Of a DNA stretch of 6,849 nucleotides, positions 1 through 5,636 are shown one piece after another. Both the position numbers and the translations under genes were made by a program. The notes under the pieces are model-generated. The model searched no databases, was not told the origin of the DNA, and saw nothing but the letters and a program-made list of their open reading frames with translations. Numbering within the stretch: position 1 is the stretch's first letter; each line of letters opens with the position of its first letter. The DNA is from JBBKWJ01 sp037968895 (GTDB lineage Bacteria; Actinomycetota; Acidimicrobiia; Acidimicrobiales; SZUA-35): contig JBBKWJ010000054.1 of assembly GCA_037968895.1 (NCBI GenBank), positions 1 through 6,849 of the forward strand, written 5' to 3'.

Positions 1-2
1 GT

Positions 3-27
3 TCAGTCGACTGAGCGAACGCGTTCG
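3..27. repeat. Two adjacent perfect 12-bp palindromes
   Basis: TCAGTCGACTGA (3-14) and CGAACGCGTTCG (16-27) are each perfect palindromes, separated by one base. The core CAGTCGACT recurs at 72-80, across the stop codon of the lipoprotein gene. They lie downstream of that gene. They could be operators of a gene to the left of the window, or part of its 3' region; the sequence does not decide. Confidence 0.6.
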
Positions 28-43
28 AGGAGGGTGGTCGGCA

Positions 44-61
44 ATGCCGCTGTTGCGGCAT
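44..61 (-). terminator. Stem-loop 3' of the YHYH lipoprotein gene
   Basis: ATGCCGC (44-50) and GCGGCAT (55-61) form a perfect 7-bp stem with a 4-base loop, starting 17 bases beyond the minus-strand stop codon at 79-81. Position and stability suit a transcript end. There is no T-run after it on the minus strand, so it would be a U-less terminator or a 3'-end stabilising hairpin. Confidence 0.45.
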
Positions 62-78
62 GATTTCTGACCAGTCGA

Positions 79-1293
79 CTAGGGCTGCCCACCACGATCT
101 CCAGGCGGAGGCGGAAGTGCAGCCTCGAGTTCGGCGGCACTAACTCCGAGCGCTGCAGCAACCGCGGCGAGGTCAAAGGGTGGCTGTCCCAGCGCCGCCG
201 TGAGCGCCTCGACACTCACGCCAAGCGCAGCAGCAGCCTCACTGAAGTCGGGAGCGCCGCCGCCTGCTGGTGGGCCGGCGTCTGTGGGTGCGTCTGCTGG
301 TGGGCCGGCGTCTGCTGGTGGGCCGCCTGGGCCGCCACCGGCATTGCCGGCGTAGTCGATTTCCCCGTGGAAGCAGTCGATTGAATATGGGCTGGCGTCC
401 TCGGTGAGGTGATAGTGATACACCGGCTCGGTCGAGTCTGGCGTGGGCCCAACGTGGCCGGAGCACTCGTCGAGATCGGCGTTTGTGAGGGCCGATCCAT
501 CGACATCTTGAGGGCCGTAGATCCCAAATCCGTCGAGCAGGATTCCAATGATGGTTGAGTGTTGCCCAGCAACGTCAACCTCGTCGGTGATGCAGTAGGG
601 AACTCCGTGATAGTGATAGCTGGCGCCGCTTGCAAGCGGGTGACCGTTACAAGCATCGATGAAGTAGGCGCCACCGAGTGACAAATTGTCGTCAAGAGCG
701 ATGTTCTGTCGTGTCTGATCTTCGTAGTCGTTGAAGAGTTGAGCTCCACTGACCATCACGCCAATGGTGCTCAAGCCGGTCAGAGTGATCTCGTCGGAAT
801 ACACCGGGGTCAGCGTGATCTCCACATCGATCGGGCTCTCGACAATGAGATCGGCGGTGTTCGCAACGTAGAACTCATCTTCAATGTTGTCACCGTCAAA
901 AGGCGGCATGTTGCCTTCGTTGGGAACAAGAAACTGATCGGGAAGCTCATGGTTTGGCAAACCGTCAGATTGGTATCGGAAGACGCCGTCGCCCATGGTG
1001 ATCTGGACATTGTCTGCCCACTGGACAGCTGACACGCCAGTCGCAGCGCTGCTGGCGGCGACGCTGGCGACCGTTGTCGCTGTCGGGGCAACAGGCGCTT
1101 CAGTCGGTGTCTCCTCGACCAGCACTGGCGCCGTAGTCGCCACGGCTTCGGCTGTCGCTGGCAACGCTGTGGATCCTTCGGCACCAGCGGATTCAGCGGA
1201 GGCGCTCGTGCCACCGCACGCAGAACACAGCAACAGAAATGAGGCCAGAATCGCGGCCGGGCGGAACAACCACCCGTGGAAAAGTTTCGTCAT
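79..1293 (-). CDS. YHYH-domain lipoprotein
   Basis: This encodes a 404-residue exported protein. The N-terminus (1-26) is a basic start, a hydrophobic run and LLLCSAC, read as a lipoprotein signal with Cys26 as the anchor. The residue at -3 is Cys rather than Leu, so the lipobox is imperfect. Residues 27-90 are a low-complexity Ala/Thr/Val/Pro linker. The core (about 91-312) carries YHYHG at 226-230 and a second YHYH at 292-295, with cysteines at 215, 234, 277 and 307 that could form disulfides outside the cell. This matches the YHYH family, whose function is unknown; the His/Tyr motifs suggest metal binding, which is inference. Residues 320-345 are Gly/Pro-rich, and 349-393 hold two copies of an A-A-A-L-G-V-S...L-x-A-A-L helical motif. 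It lies 87 bases after the dehydrogenase gene on the same strand, so co-transcription is possible. No strong Shine-Dalgarno precedes the ATG. Confidence 0.85.
   Translation of the reverse strand: MTKLFHGWLFRPAAILASFLLLCSACGGTSASAESAGAEGSTALPATAEAVATTAPVLVEETPTEAPVAPTATTVASVAASSAATGVSAVQWADNVQITMGDGVFRYQSDGLPNHELPDQFLVPNEGNMPPFDGDNIEDEFYVANTADLIVESPIDVEITLTPVYSDEITLTGLSTIGVMVSGAQLFNDYEDQTRQNIALDDNLSLGGAYFIDACNGHPLASGASYHYHGVPYCITDEVDVAGQHSTIIGILLDGFGIYGPQDVDGSALTNADLDECSGHVGPTPDSTEPVYHYHLTEDASPYSIDCFHGEIDYAGNAGGGPGGPPADAGPPADAPTDAGPPAGGGAPDFSEAAAALGVSVEALTAALGQPPFDLAAVAAALGVSAAELEAALPPPPGDRGGQP
265..325 (-). repeat. In-frame direct repeats coding the Gly/Pro-rich tail
   Basis: A 20-base unit starting TGCTGGTGGGCCG occurs at 265-284 and 295-314, and its first 13 bases recur at 313-325. 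The copies sit 30 and 18 bases apart, multiples of three, so copy change keeps the frame. They encode the repeated D-A-G-P-P-A segment between the YHYH core and the C-terminal helical repeats. The tract is probably length-variable between strains. Confidence 0.75.
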
Positions 1294-1319
1294 GGTGTCA
1301 CTCTGACGAGCCCTGCTGT

Positions 1320-1362
1320 GCGGAACCTGTGAGAGCGCTCACAGGCGTGTCACAGGTTCCGC
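1320..1362. repeat. 13-bp inverted repeat with a competing inner hairpin
   Basis: GCGGAACCTGTGA (1320-1332) and TCACAGGTTCCGC (1350-1362) are perfect complements around 17 bases. The left arm can also pair with a nearer partner: CCTGTGAG (1326-1333) with CTCACAGG (1338-1345), an 8-bp stem with a 4-base loop. The two folds share the left arm and exclude each other. The element lies between the dehydrogenase stop (1381) and the lipoprotein start (1293). It could work as RNA (terminator or attenuator without a T-run) or as DNA (operator). Confidence 0.75.
1328..1343. promoter_or_regulatory. CRP/GlxR-type binding site
   Basis: TGTGA-GAGCGC-TCACA is a perfect match to the TGTGA-N6-TCACA consensus of cAMP-receptor-family regulators, including actinobacterial Crp/GlxR. 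It is centred about 42 bases upstream of the lipoprotein ATG on the minus strand. A further TCACAGG follows at 1350-1356, giving a second half-site 11 bases from the first. Whether it activates or represses cannot be told, because no clear -10 element is visible between it and the gene. Confidence 0.5.
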
Positions 1363-1380
1363 TTCGACGACCAAACTTGT

Positions 1381-2634
1381 TCAGACCGAGGTCAGTCGGG
1401 AGACAGTACCGGCGATGGAGACCGCAAAGAGCTCACCATCACCGCCGGTTGCGATTGCGGCGAGCGCTTCGGTCTGAGCCAGCGCAACGATCTCGCGATC
1501 TCCGGGATCAGCGGTGCTATCAAAGCCCCAAATGGTGCCGGTGCAGTAGTCACCGTAGACAAACCAGCCGTCGAGCTGGGGGAGATCGTTTCCCCGATAG
1601 ACAGCGCCGCCGCTGATCGAGCACTGCCCATCGGCGCGCTCATAGGTCACCAGGGGTGCGGTGTGGCCTTCAGCTGACTGGTCTGTGTTGAATCGGGCGT
1701 CACCTTCGAAGGCGCTCCAACCAAAGCTCACGCCACGGCCGGCACCAACACCGTCGATCGCTCGAACATAGTTGATTTCCTCCCAATCGTTCTGACCGAC
1801 GTCGGCGATCCAAAGGTCACCAGTGGCCGAATCGAAAGAGAACTTCCACGGGTTGCGCAGGCCATAGGACCAGACTGTGGGATCAGCACCGGACTGATCG
1901 ACGAAGGGATTGTCATCGGGCACGGCATAGGCACCGTCATCGCTCAGTGTGGGGTCGATACGCAGAATCTTGCCCAAAGGGCTGGCGAGATCGAGGGCAC
2001 TGCGCACGGGATCGTCGGCCAGTCCGCCGTCACCGAGGCCGAGATACAGCAGGTTGTCTGGCCCGAAGACCAGCTCGCCGCCATTGTGATTCTCATACGG
2101 CTGGGCGATCAGCAGCACTTGCCGATGCAAATCCGAATCCGCGACGCCGGTAGAAGCGTCGAATGGGTACTCGGCAACGACGGTGTCTCCGTCGAGGTTC
2201 GAGTAGTGCACGTAGAGCAGCGGCTCGTCCGGATGAAACGCCGCTCCGAGTAGGCCTCGTTCACCGTCGGCGAGGACCCGATCGCTGATGTCGAGTGCCA
2301 CCGTTCCGTCCTCGGCCACGAGCTGGCCGGCTTGCTGGACGACAAAGGTGCGGCTATCACCAGCCCCTGCAATGACTTCAACCGGCGATACAAACTGGCC
2401 GATCGATTCCAGCTGCAGAACTCCAGGTCCAAGGTCGTCGGCTTCAACCCGCGCCGGTGTCAGCTCGGCCGGAAGGTGATCGATTGAGCTCGCGACCTCG
2501 TTGCCACTATCCACGAACGAGAGGTCGCTCGGCTCGTAGCCGAATGCCGCACTTAAGGTGATGAGCGCGAGGGTCGCGGCAGCAGACGCGAATAGCGTCA
2601 TAGACGAGGACCGAAAGGTGCGCAATACGTACAT
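1381..2634 (-). CDS. Secreted PQQ-dependent sugar dehydrogenase-like protein (GSDH family)
   Basis: This encodes a 417-residue six-bladed beta-propeller protein of the glucose/sorbosone dehydrogenase family, which uses PQQ to oxidise sugars or related alcohols in the periplasm or outside the cell. A hydrophobic export segment spans about residues 12-32. Family motifs follow in order: GERGLLGAAFHPD (124-136), NHNGGELVFGPD (182-193) with the probable catalytic His183, GLGDGG (199-204), GKILRIDP (221-228), YGLRNPW (257-263) with Arg260 matching the PQQ-contacting Arg of soluble glucose dehydrogenase, and DVGQNDWEEIN (278-288) in the region of the calcium ligands. Cys338 and Cys364 may form a disulfide. 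The substrate cannot be predicted. The ATG at 2634 is used here; the Met at residue 12 is an alternative start just before the hydrophobic stretch, and neither has a strong Shine-Dalgarno. The lipoprotein gene follows on the same strand, making a likely exported pair. Confidence 0.88.
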   Translation of the reverse strand: MYVLRTFRSSSMTLFASAAATLALITLSAAFGYEPSDLSFVDSGNEVASSIDHLPAELTPARVEADDLGPGVLQLESIGQFVSPVEVIAGAGDSRTFVVQQAGQLVAEDGTVALDISDRVLADGERGLLGAAFHPDEPLLYVHYSNLDGDTVVAEYPFDASTGVADSDLHRQVLLIAQPYENHNGGELVFGPDNLLYLGLGDGGLADDPVRSALDLASPLGKILRIDPTLSDDGAYAVPDDNPFVDQSGADPTVWSYGLRNPWKFSFDSATGDLWIADVGQNDWEEINYVRAIDGVGAGRGVSFGWSAFEGDARFNTDQSAEGHTAPLVTYERADGQCSISGGAVYRGNDLPQLDGWFVYGDYCTGTIWGFDSTADPGDREIVALAQTEALAAIATGGDGELFAVSIAGTVSRLTSV

Positions 2635-2689
2635 GAATTACAAGGTGCACGCGGATCGCAATGACTCCGGCCAGACTTTGTAAAGGGTT

Positions 2690-2718
2690 TGTATAGGTGC
2701 GAGGTGTTTGCCTGTCAC
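2690..2718 (-). promoter_or_regulatory. Predicted promoter of the dehydrogenase gene
   Basis: On the minus strand, GTGACA (2718-2713, five of six to TTGACA) is separated by 17 bases from TATACA (2695-2690, four of six to TATAAT). This would start a transcript near 2683 with a leader of about 50 bases. It coincides with the point where homology of the neighbouring regulator relic ends. Confidence 0.4.
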
Positions 2719-3304
2719 CGAGCATCATGGCCGCGCCGCACGCCCAGATCAGGCTCTCCCACTGGGCCTTCGGCGTCGAGGCAAGTCCAACCGCTCGTCT
2801 GCCGAGTTCCAGCCCGCGGATGTCCTGTCGGCGGGCCATAGCGGCCGCGGCGTGGGCCATGGCAACGGGTCCAAGCTCATGATCTTCGAGCCCGTCAAGG
2901 CTCAACGCGGACCGCAGCAGTTCAGCGCCCGCCGGACGCTGCAGCGCGAGCTCGCCGACCTGGTTCAGCGTTATCGCAATCGTCAGCGCCTCGGTCAGTT
3001 GTCCCCGTTCGGCCAGAACTCGTAGGCGACTCGGTGATTGCCAAATCGGCGTCGGCAAACACTGACAGCCGCTCGAACAATGCCCGTTCCTCGACGCCGA
3101 GGAGCTCCATCACGCTCCTGAGCCTCACCAGTATGGAGACCGATCCGTACCCGAATCTGCGTCTCCGCAGGCCACATCTCGCGGCTGAGCGACATCTGAG
3201 CGGCAATGGCTGCAGCCGCGGCGTCTCCGGCACGATGCGACTCGATAGTCGCCCGCAGAATCTCGTCATGACGCTCCAACGCCGACCCCATCTGGTCTCT
3301 GGTG
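2711..3304 (-). pseudogene. Relic of a class III cyclase / ATPase / helical-repeat regulator
   Basis: Three minus-strand fragments in three frames line up in the order of one large family: class III nucleotide cyclase, AfsR/NB-ARC-like ATPase, TPR-like repeats. About 3304-3106 carries cyclase sequence (ALERHDEILRATIESH, then RVRIGLHTGEAQERDG). It lacks both metal-binding segments, the D-x-x-G-S-T type start and the K-T-x-G-D-A segment. About 3110-3021, in another frame, carries LLGVEERALFERLSVFADAD, the winged-helix region that follows the ATPase domain; the several hundred residues normally between the two are gone. About 3028-2711, in the third frame, carries Ala/Leu-rich helices (LRVLAERGQLTEALTIAI to CGAAMMLGDR). 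Intact relatives have roughly 1000 residues. Frame changes fall near 3106-3110 and 3021-3028. No part should make a working cyclase. The assignment rests on recognised family motifs, not on a database search. Confidence 0.75.
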
Positions 3305-3364
3305 TTTAACGACCAGAAACCGAACACGCTGCATATCGCTGGCTCTCGCTCGGTCACCTCAGTT

Positions 3365-3383
3365 GGGGTTGGGGTTGTGGGGG
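3365..3383 (+). repeat. G-rich tract, possible G-quadruplex
   Basis: G runs of 4, 4 and 5 (3365-3368, 3371-3374, 3379-3383) are separated by TT and TTGT, with a GGGGTT unit repeated. Three long runs can make a two-layer quadruplex if one is split. The tract lies between the cyclase relic and the antitoxin-like gene. No function is assigned. Confidence 0.35.
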
Positions 3384-3489
3384 TTCACGTCGCCCCTCCG
3401 ACACAAGCGTTAGTACACGCGTCACGCTCCCGAGGCTCGGCTGGCGAGGGGCGCCCGCCGATGTCACATGGGTCGGGTAGTCTGATGGA

Positions 3490-3669
3490 ATGACCCGGAA
3501 AGTGTGGACTGCGGCTGAACTCGAGGCGATGGACCCCTCCGAGGTCGACGCGATCTTCGAGGACAGCATCACCTGGGACCTCGCGGATGCTCCCCAGGAG
3601 CTGTTGGCCCGTAGCCGTGAGCGGATCTTGCGTCGGATCGAAGAGACCGAACCGACTCAGCGGTCTTGA
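3490..3669 (+). CDS. 59-residue antitoxin-like hypothetical protein
   Basis: A short gene from ATG 3490 to TGA 3667-3669 encodes 59 residues beginning MTRKVWTAAELEAMDPSEVD. It is charged and all-helical in appearance: an N-terminal WTAAELEAMDPSE segment, a FEDSITWDLADAPQELLARS middle, and a basic RERILRRI end. The layout (W-T-A-A-E-L-E-x-M-x-P-x-E, then P-x-x-L-A-R-x-R) resembles small conserved actinobacterial proteins that I recall encoded just upstream of a RelE-like or unknown partner; this is from memory and unverified. The next frame begins at TTG 3666, overlapping this stop by four bases, as in a translationally coupled pair, but that partner is broken. There is no Shine-Dalgarno. A TANNNT element (TAGTCT, 3478-3483) ends six bases before the ATG, which suits a leaderless transcript. 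Confidence 0.6.
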   Translation: MTRKVWTAAELEAMDPSEVDAIFEDSITWDLADAPQELLARSRERILRRIEETEPTQRS

Positions 3670-3896
3670 CCGATCGGCGTCCGGTTCGGCGGGTTCTTCG
3701 AGATCTCGACCGTCAGCTGTGTTCGGAGCGAGGACCGAACGGTGAACCGTCGACTGCGGACTTCCAGACGACATCATGACAAACGATGACTCGCCCGAGT
3801 GGTGGCCCGATCGAGTCACCGCAGTTCGACTTGCTGCAGGTCTACGTGGTCGATCCCAACCAGATCCGAGTCGAGATCAACATCCGCGAAGTCTGA
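3666..3896 (+). pseudogene. Broken partner gene after the antitoxin-like ORF (toxin-like N-part, VOC-like C-part)
   Basis: One frame runs from TTG 3666 to TGA 3894-3896, interrupted only by TGA at 3777-3779. The first part (37 residues) includes VLRDLDRQLCSERGPNGEPS followed by TADF, which looks like real coding sequence and resembles the start of small toxin-like partner proteins (D-L-D-x-x-L-x-x-E-R-G...P-S-x-x-D-F). After the stop, residues coded at 3813-3893 read SPQFDLLQVYVVDPNQIRVE then INIREV, ending naturally. This tail resembles either the last strands of a RelE-like toxin or the C-terminus of a VOC/glyoxalase protein (V-x-D-P-N-x-x-R-V-E-x-N). Total length is 76 codons, short for either family, so an internal deletion plus a nonsense change is the simplest reading. 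Identity is tentative. Confidence 0.45.
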
Positions 3897-3959
3897 ACAT
3901 ATGAAAGTGAAAGTGAAACTCCGCGCCGGAACCGGGGCGGCAACCATTGCTGCTATCTG

Positions 3960-3976
3960 GGCGGCCTTCGACCGCC
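3960..3976. terminator. Hairpin just after the hydrolase stop codon
   Basis: GGCGG (3960-3964) pairs with CCGCC (3972-3976) around 7 bases, one base beyond the minus-strand TAA (3978-3980). On the minus strand no T-run follows; on the plus strand a short TTT does. A weak, possibly two-way transcript end between convergent transcription units is plausible. Confidence 0.35.
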
Positions 3977-3977
3977 T

Positions 3978-4928
3978 TTACAGGGCTTCGTGGCCCGTGT
4001 TGACCCAGTCGCGGATCATCGAGGCGAACAACTCTGGCTGGTCGGCCCATGAGAAATGGCCTGCTTCAGGCAGGATGTGAAGCTCGCTCTTTGGGAGAGC
4101 GCTATGTAGCCGCTCGGCGTTGCTCGGGTCGAAGAGGACGTCGAGGTCGCCCCAGAACACGAGGGTCGGAATGTCGATCTGGCCGACATCTTTGGCGAGC
4201 TCAGCCGCCTTGAGGCGGAAGTCCTTAAACCAGTGGATCACCTCTCCGGCTCGGCCTGAGTAGGCCCGCTTGTAATCGTCGACCTGGGCCGGGTTGGATC
4301 GGCTCCGGATTTTTCCGATCTTGGCGCTGAATGCAATGAGGGGGCCAGCACCAAGCATGGCGGTCGAAGACCGCATGACGCCAGATTTGGCGAGCAGGCC
4401 GATCATCATCGCCAACTTGAACGGTCCGGGTGCGCCTGGTCCGTGCCCGACAGCCATGCTTGCGAGTCGATGATCGTGATGAATTGCATAGGCAAGCGCG
4501 GCGCCCATGCCGACATCGGGTGCGACGAGGTGGATGTTCCGGAGGTCGAGTTCTTCGAAGAAAGTGGCGAGGTGGTCGCCGAGCGCTCTGGGTGACATGT
4601 CGTTGCGGTCGCCTTCAGATGCGCCGAAACCCGGCAGATCGATGGCAAGGACGCGAAAGTTCTGCGTCAACGTTTCCCACGACCCGGCGAAGGACAGGAT
4701 GCTCTCGGGGAACGGGCTGAGAAGGACGACGAGCGGGGCATCGGCCGGGCCCGCCTCGGCGAGACGAATCTGTCGTCCGCCCAGCGTTTCAGTTCGTGTT
4801 GGAATTGTGACATTGGGCGTTTCGAATGAGCTCGCAGACTTCTGCGCCTTGCGCACTCGACGCCACTCGGGCGAGATCGCAGCAAGCGATGCGGCGTTGA
4901 GGTGGTCAAAGGTGTTGAGCTTCTTCAT
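3978..4928 (-). CDS. Alpha/beta hydrolase with Asp nucleophile (epoxide hydrolase/dehalogenase-like)
   Basis: This encodes a 316-residue cytoplasmic alpha/beta-hydrolase-fold protein. The nucleophile elbow reads VAPDVGMGAA (135-144), placing Asp138 where serine hydrolases have Ser, as in epoxide hydrolases and haloalkane dehalogenases. The rest of the triad fits Asp263 in FWGDLDVLFDP (258-268) and His291 in EAGHFSWADQPE (288-299). The strand before the oxyanion loop reads VVLLSPFPES (67-76), where relatives usually have H-G-F-P-E-S, so the His-Gly pair is replaced by Ser-Pro. DLPGFGASEG (97-106) is the usual loop after strand 4. Residues 160-235 form the variable cap, so substrate is open: an epoxide, a haloacid or haloalkane, or a loss of chemistry. 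The start is well supported: AGGAG (4940-4936) lies seven bases before the ATG. The gene is divergent from the TetR-family regulator and is its probable target. Length is normal for the family. Confidence 0.82.
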   Translation of the reverse strand: MKKLNTFDHLNAASLAAISPEWRRVRKAQKSASSFETPNVTIPTRTETLGGRQIRLAEAGPADAPLVVLLSPFPESILSFAGSWETLTQNFRVLAIDLPGFGASEGDRNDMSPRALGDHLATFFEELDLRNIHLVAPDVGMGAALAYAIHHDHRLASMAVGHGPGAPGPFKLAMMIGLLAKSGVMRSSTAMLGAGPLIAFSAKIGKIRSRSNPAQVDDYKRAYSGRAGEVIHWFKDFRLKAAELAKDVGQIDIPTLVFWGDLDVLFDPSNAERLHSALPKSELHILPEAGHFSWADQPELFASMIRDWVNTGHEAL

Positions 4929-4973
4929 CTGGGGTCTCCTAGAACGCTTTCGCTCGGTGATTGTGGCTTATTA

Positions 4974-4989
4974 AATACCGGGTAGTATT
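4974..4989. promoter_or_regulatory. Operator-like palindrome between hydrolase and TetR genes
   Basis: AATAC (4974-4978) and GTATT (4985-4989) are inverted around CGGGTA. Inside it TACCGGGTA (4976-4984) is itself a perfect palindrome about its central G. TetR-family operators often have A/T outer arms with an ACCGG-type centre. The site overlaps the -10 candidates of both directions (TATAAT at 4992-4987 minus; TATTAT at 4986-4991 plus, with a weak TTGTGG at 4961-4966), so one bound dimer could block both genes. Confidence 0.55.
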
Positions 4990-5015
4990 ATATGGAGAAG
5001 TGATGCAATTCGAAA
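4987..5015 (-). promoter_or_regulatory. Predicted promoter of the hydrolase gene
   Basis: On the minus strand a perfect TATAAT (4992-4987) lies 17 bases after TTTCGA (5015-5010, a weak -35 element). Transcription would start near 4980, inside the operator-like palindrome, with a leader of about 50 bases ending in the AGGAG ribosome site. This suits repression by the divergent regulator. Confidence 0.45.
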
Positions 5016-5024
5016 GGGTCAACG

Positions 5025-5636
5025 ATGGAAACAGCGTCGCCGTCGGCTGGCAGGCCCAGAACGTTCGACACCGGTCGTGTCATTGAGGTCGCCGTCGAGA
5101 GCTATTGGACCGATGGGGTAGAGGGAGTCTCGTTGAACGAGATCTGCCGACGGGCCGGTGTGTCAAAGCCGGGCGTGTACCGCGAGTTCCGAGGTGAGGA
5201 CGGGCTCATGGATGCAGCGCTGGCGCACTATGCAGAAAGCGTCCTGGCGCCCAACTTCGCGAACATCGCCGGCGATAGTTCGTTGGCGGATGTTCTTGCC
5301 ACCCTGATCGAGTTCATGGTCGATGTCGACCGATCCGGACCGGTGGGCTGCCTGCTCGCAAACATGAGGCAAATGCCAGACCGGCTGGGGCCGGCGACTC
5401 GCAGGCGTGTGACGGATCTTCGCGAGCAATCGAGATCGTCGTATGCCACCTGGGTCGAGCGAGCGAAGGAAACGGGCGAAGTTCCATCAACCATCTCCAC
5501 CGATGTCGCAGTGGCGCTAATCGACTTTCAACTCACGAACTTGCTCGTGCAGATTGCGCTTGGGGAAGACCCCGATCTGCTTCAGGCCCAGGCGAAGCTG
5601 AGTTTCGCTGGCCTGACCGGGTTCGGCGCCGACTAG
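5025..5636 (+). CDS. TetR/AcrR-family transcriptional regulator
   Basis: This encodes a 203-residue DNA-binding regulator of normal family length. Residues 14-60 form the N-terminal three-helix domain: FDTGRVIEVAVESYWTDGVE, then the helix-turn-helix VSLNEICRRAGVSKPGVYREF (35-55), where S-K-P-G-V-Y-R-E-F is the recognition helix. A ligand-binding, dimerising helical domain follows, with GCLLANM (108-114), a motif common in regulators of this type. The ligand is unknown; a substrate or product of the divergent hydrolase is the obvious candidate. The ATG at 5025 has AAAGGG at 5013-5018, six bases upstream. The 96-base gap to the hydrolase holds an operator-like palindrome, which implies autoregulation as well as control of the hydrolase. 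Confidence 0.9.
   Translation: METASPSAGRPRTFDTGRVIEVAVESYWTDGVEGVSLNEICRRAGVSKPGVYREFRGEDGLMDAALAHYAESVLAPNFANIAGDSSLADVLATLIEFMVDVDRSGPVGCLLANMRQMPDRLGPATRRRVTDLREQSRSSYATWVERAKETGEVPSTISTDVAVALIDFQLTNLLVQIALGEDPDLLQAQAKLSFAGLTGFGAD

Noticed and set aside
3391..3453. 8-bp inverted repeat CGCCCCTC/GAGGGGCG and small palindrome near 3430-3440
   Set aside because: The arms are 47 bases apart in GC-rich sequence and no gene signal is tied to them; likely chance.
3385..3819. Minus-strand frame of 144 codons
   Set aside because: It is antisense to the 59-codon gene and its broken partner, with composition of a shadow frame and no family motif.
3799..4080. Plus-strand frame including a start at 3901 reading MKVKVKLRAGTG
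   Set aside because: It runs into the antisense of the hydrolase C-terminus, and its first part is an alternative frame of the relic; the GTGAAA repeats give the odd Lys/Val start by chance.
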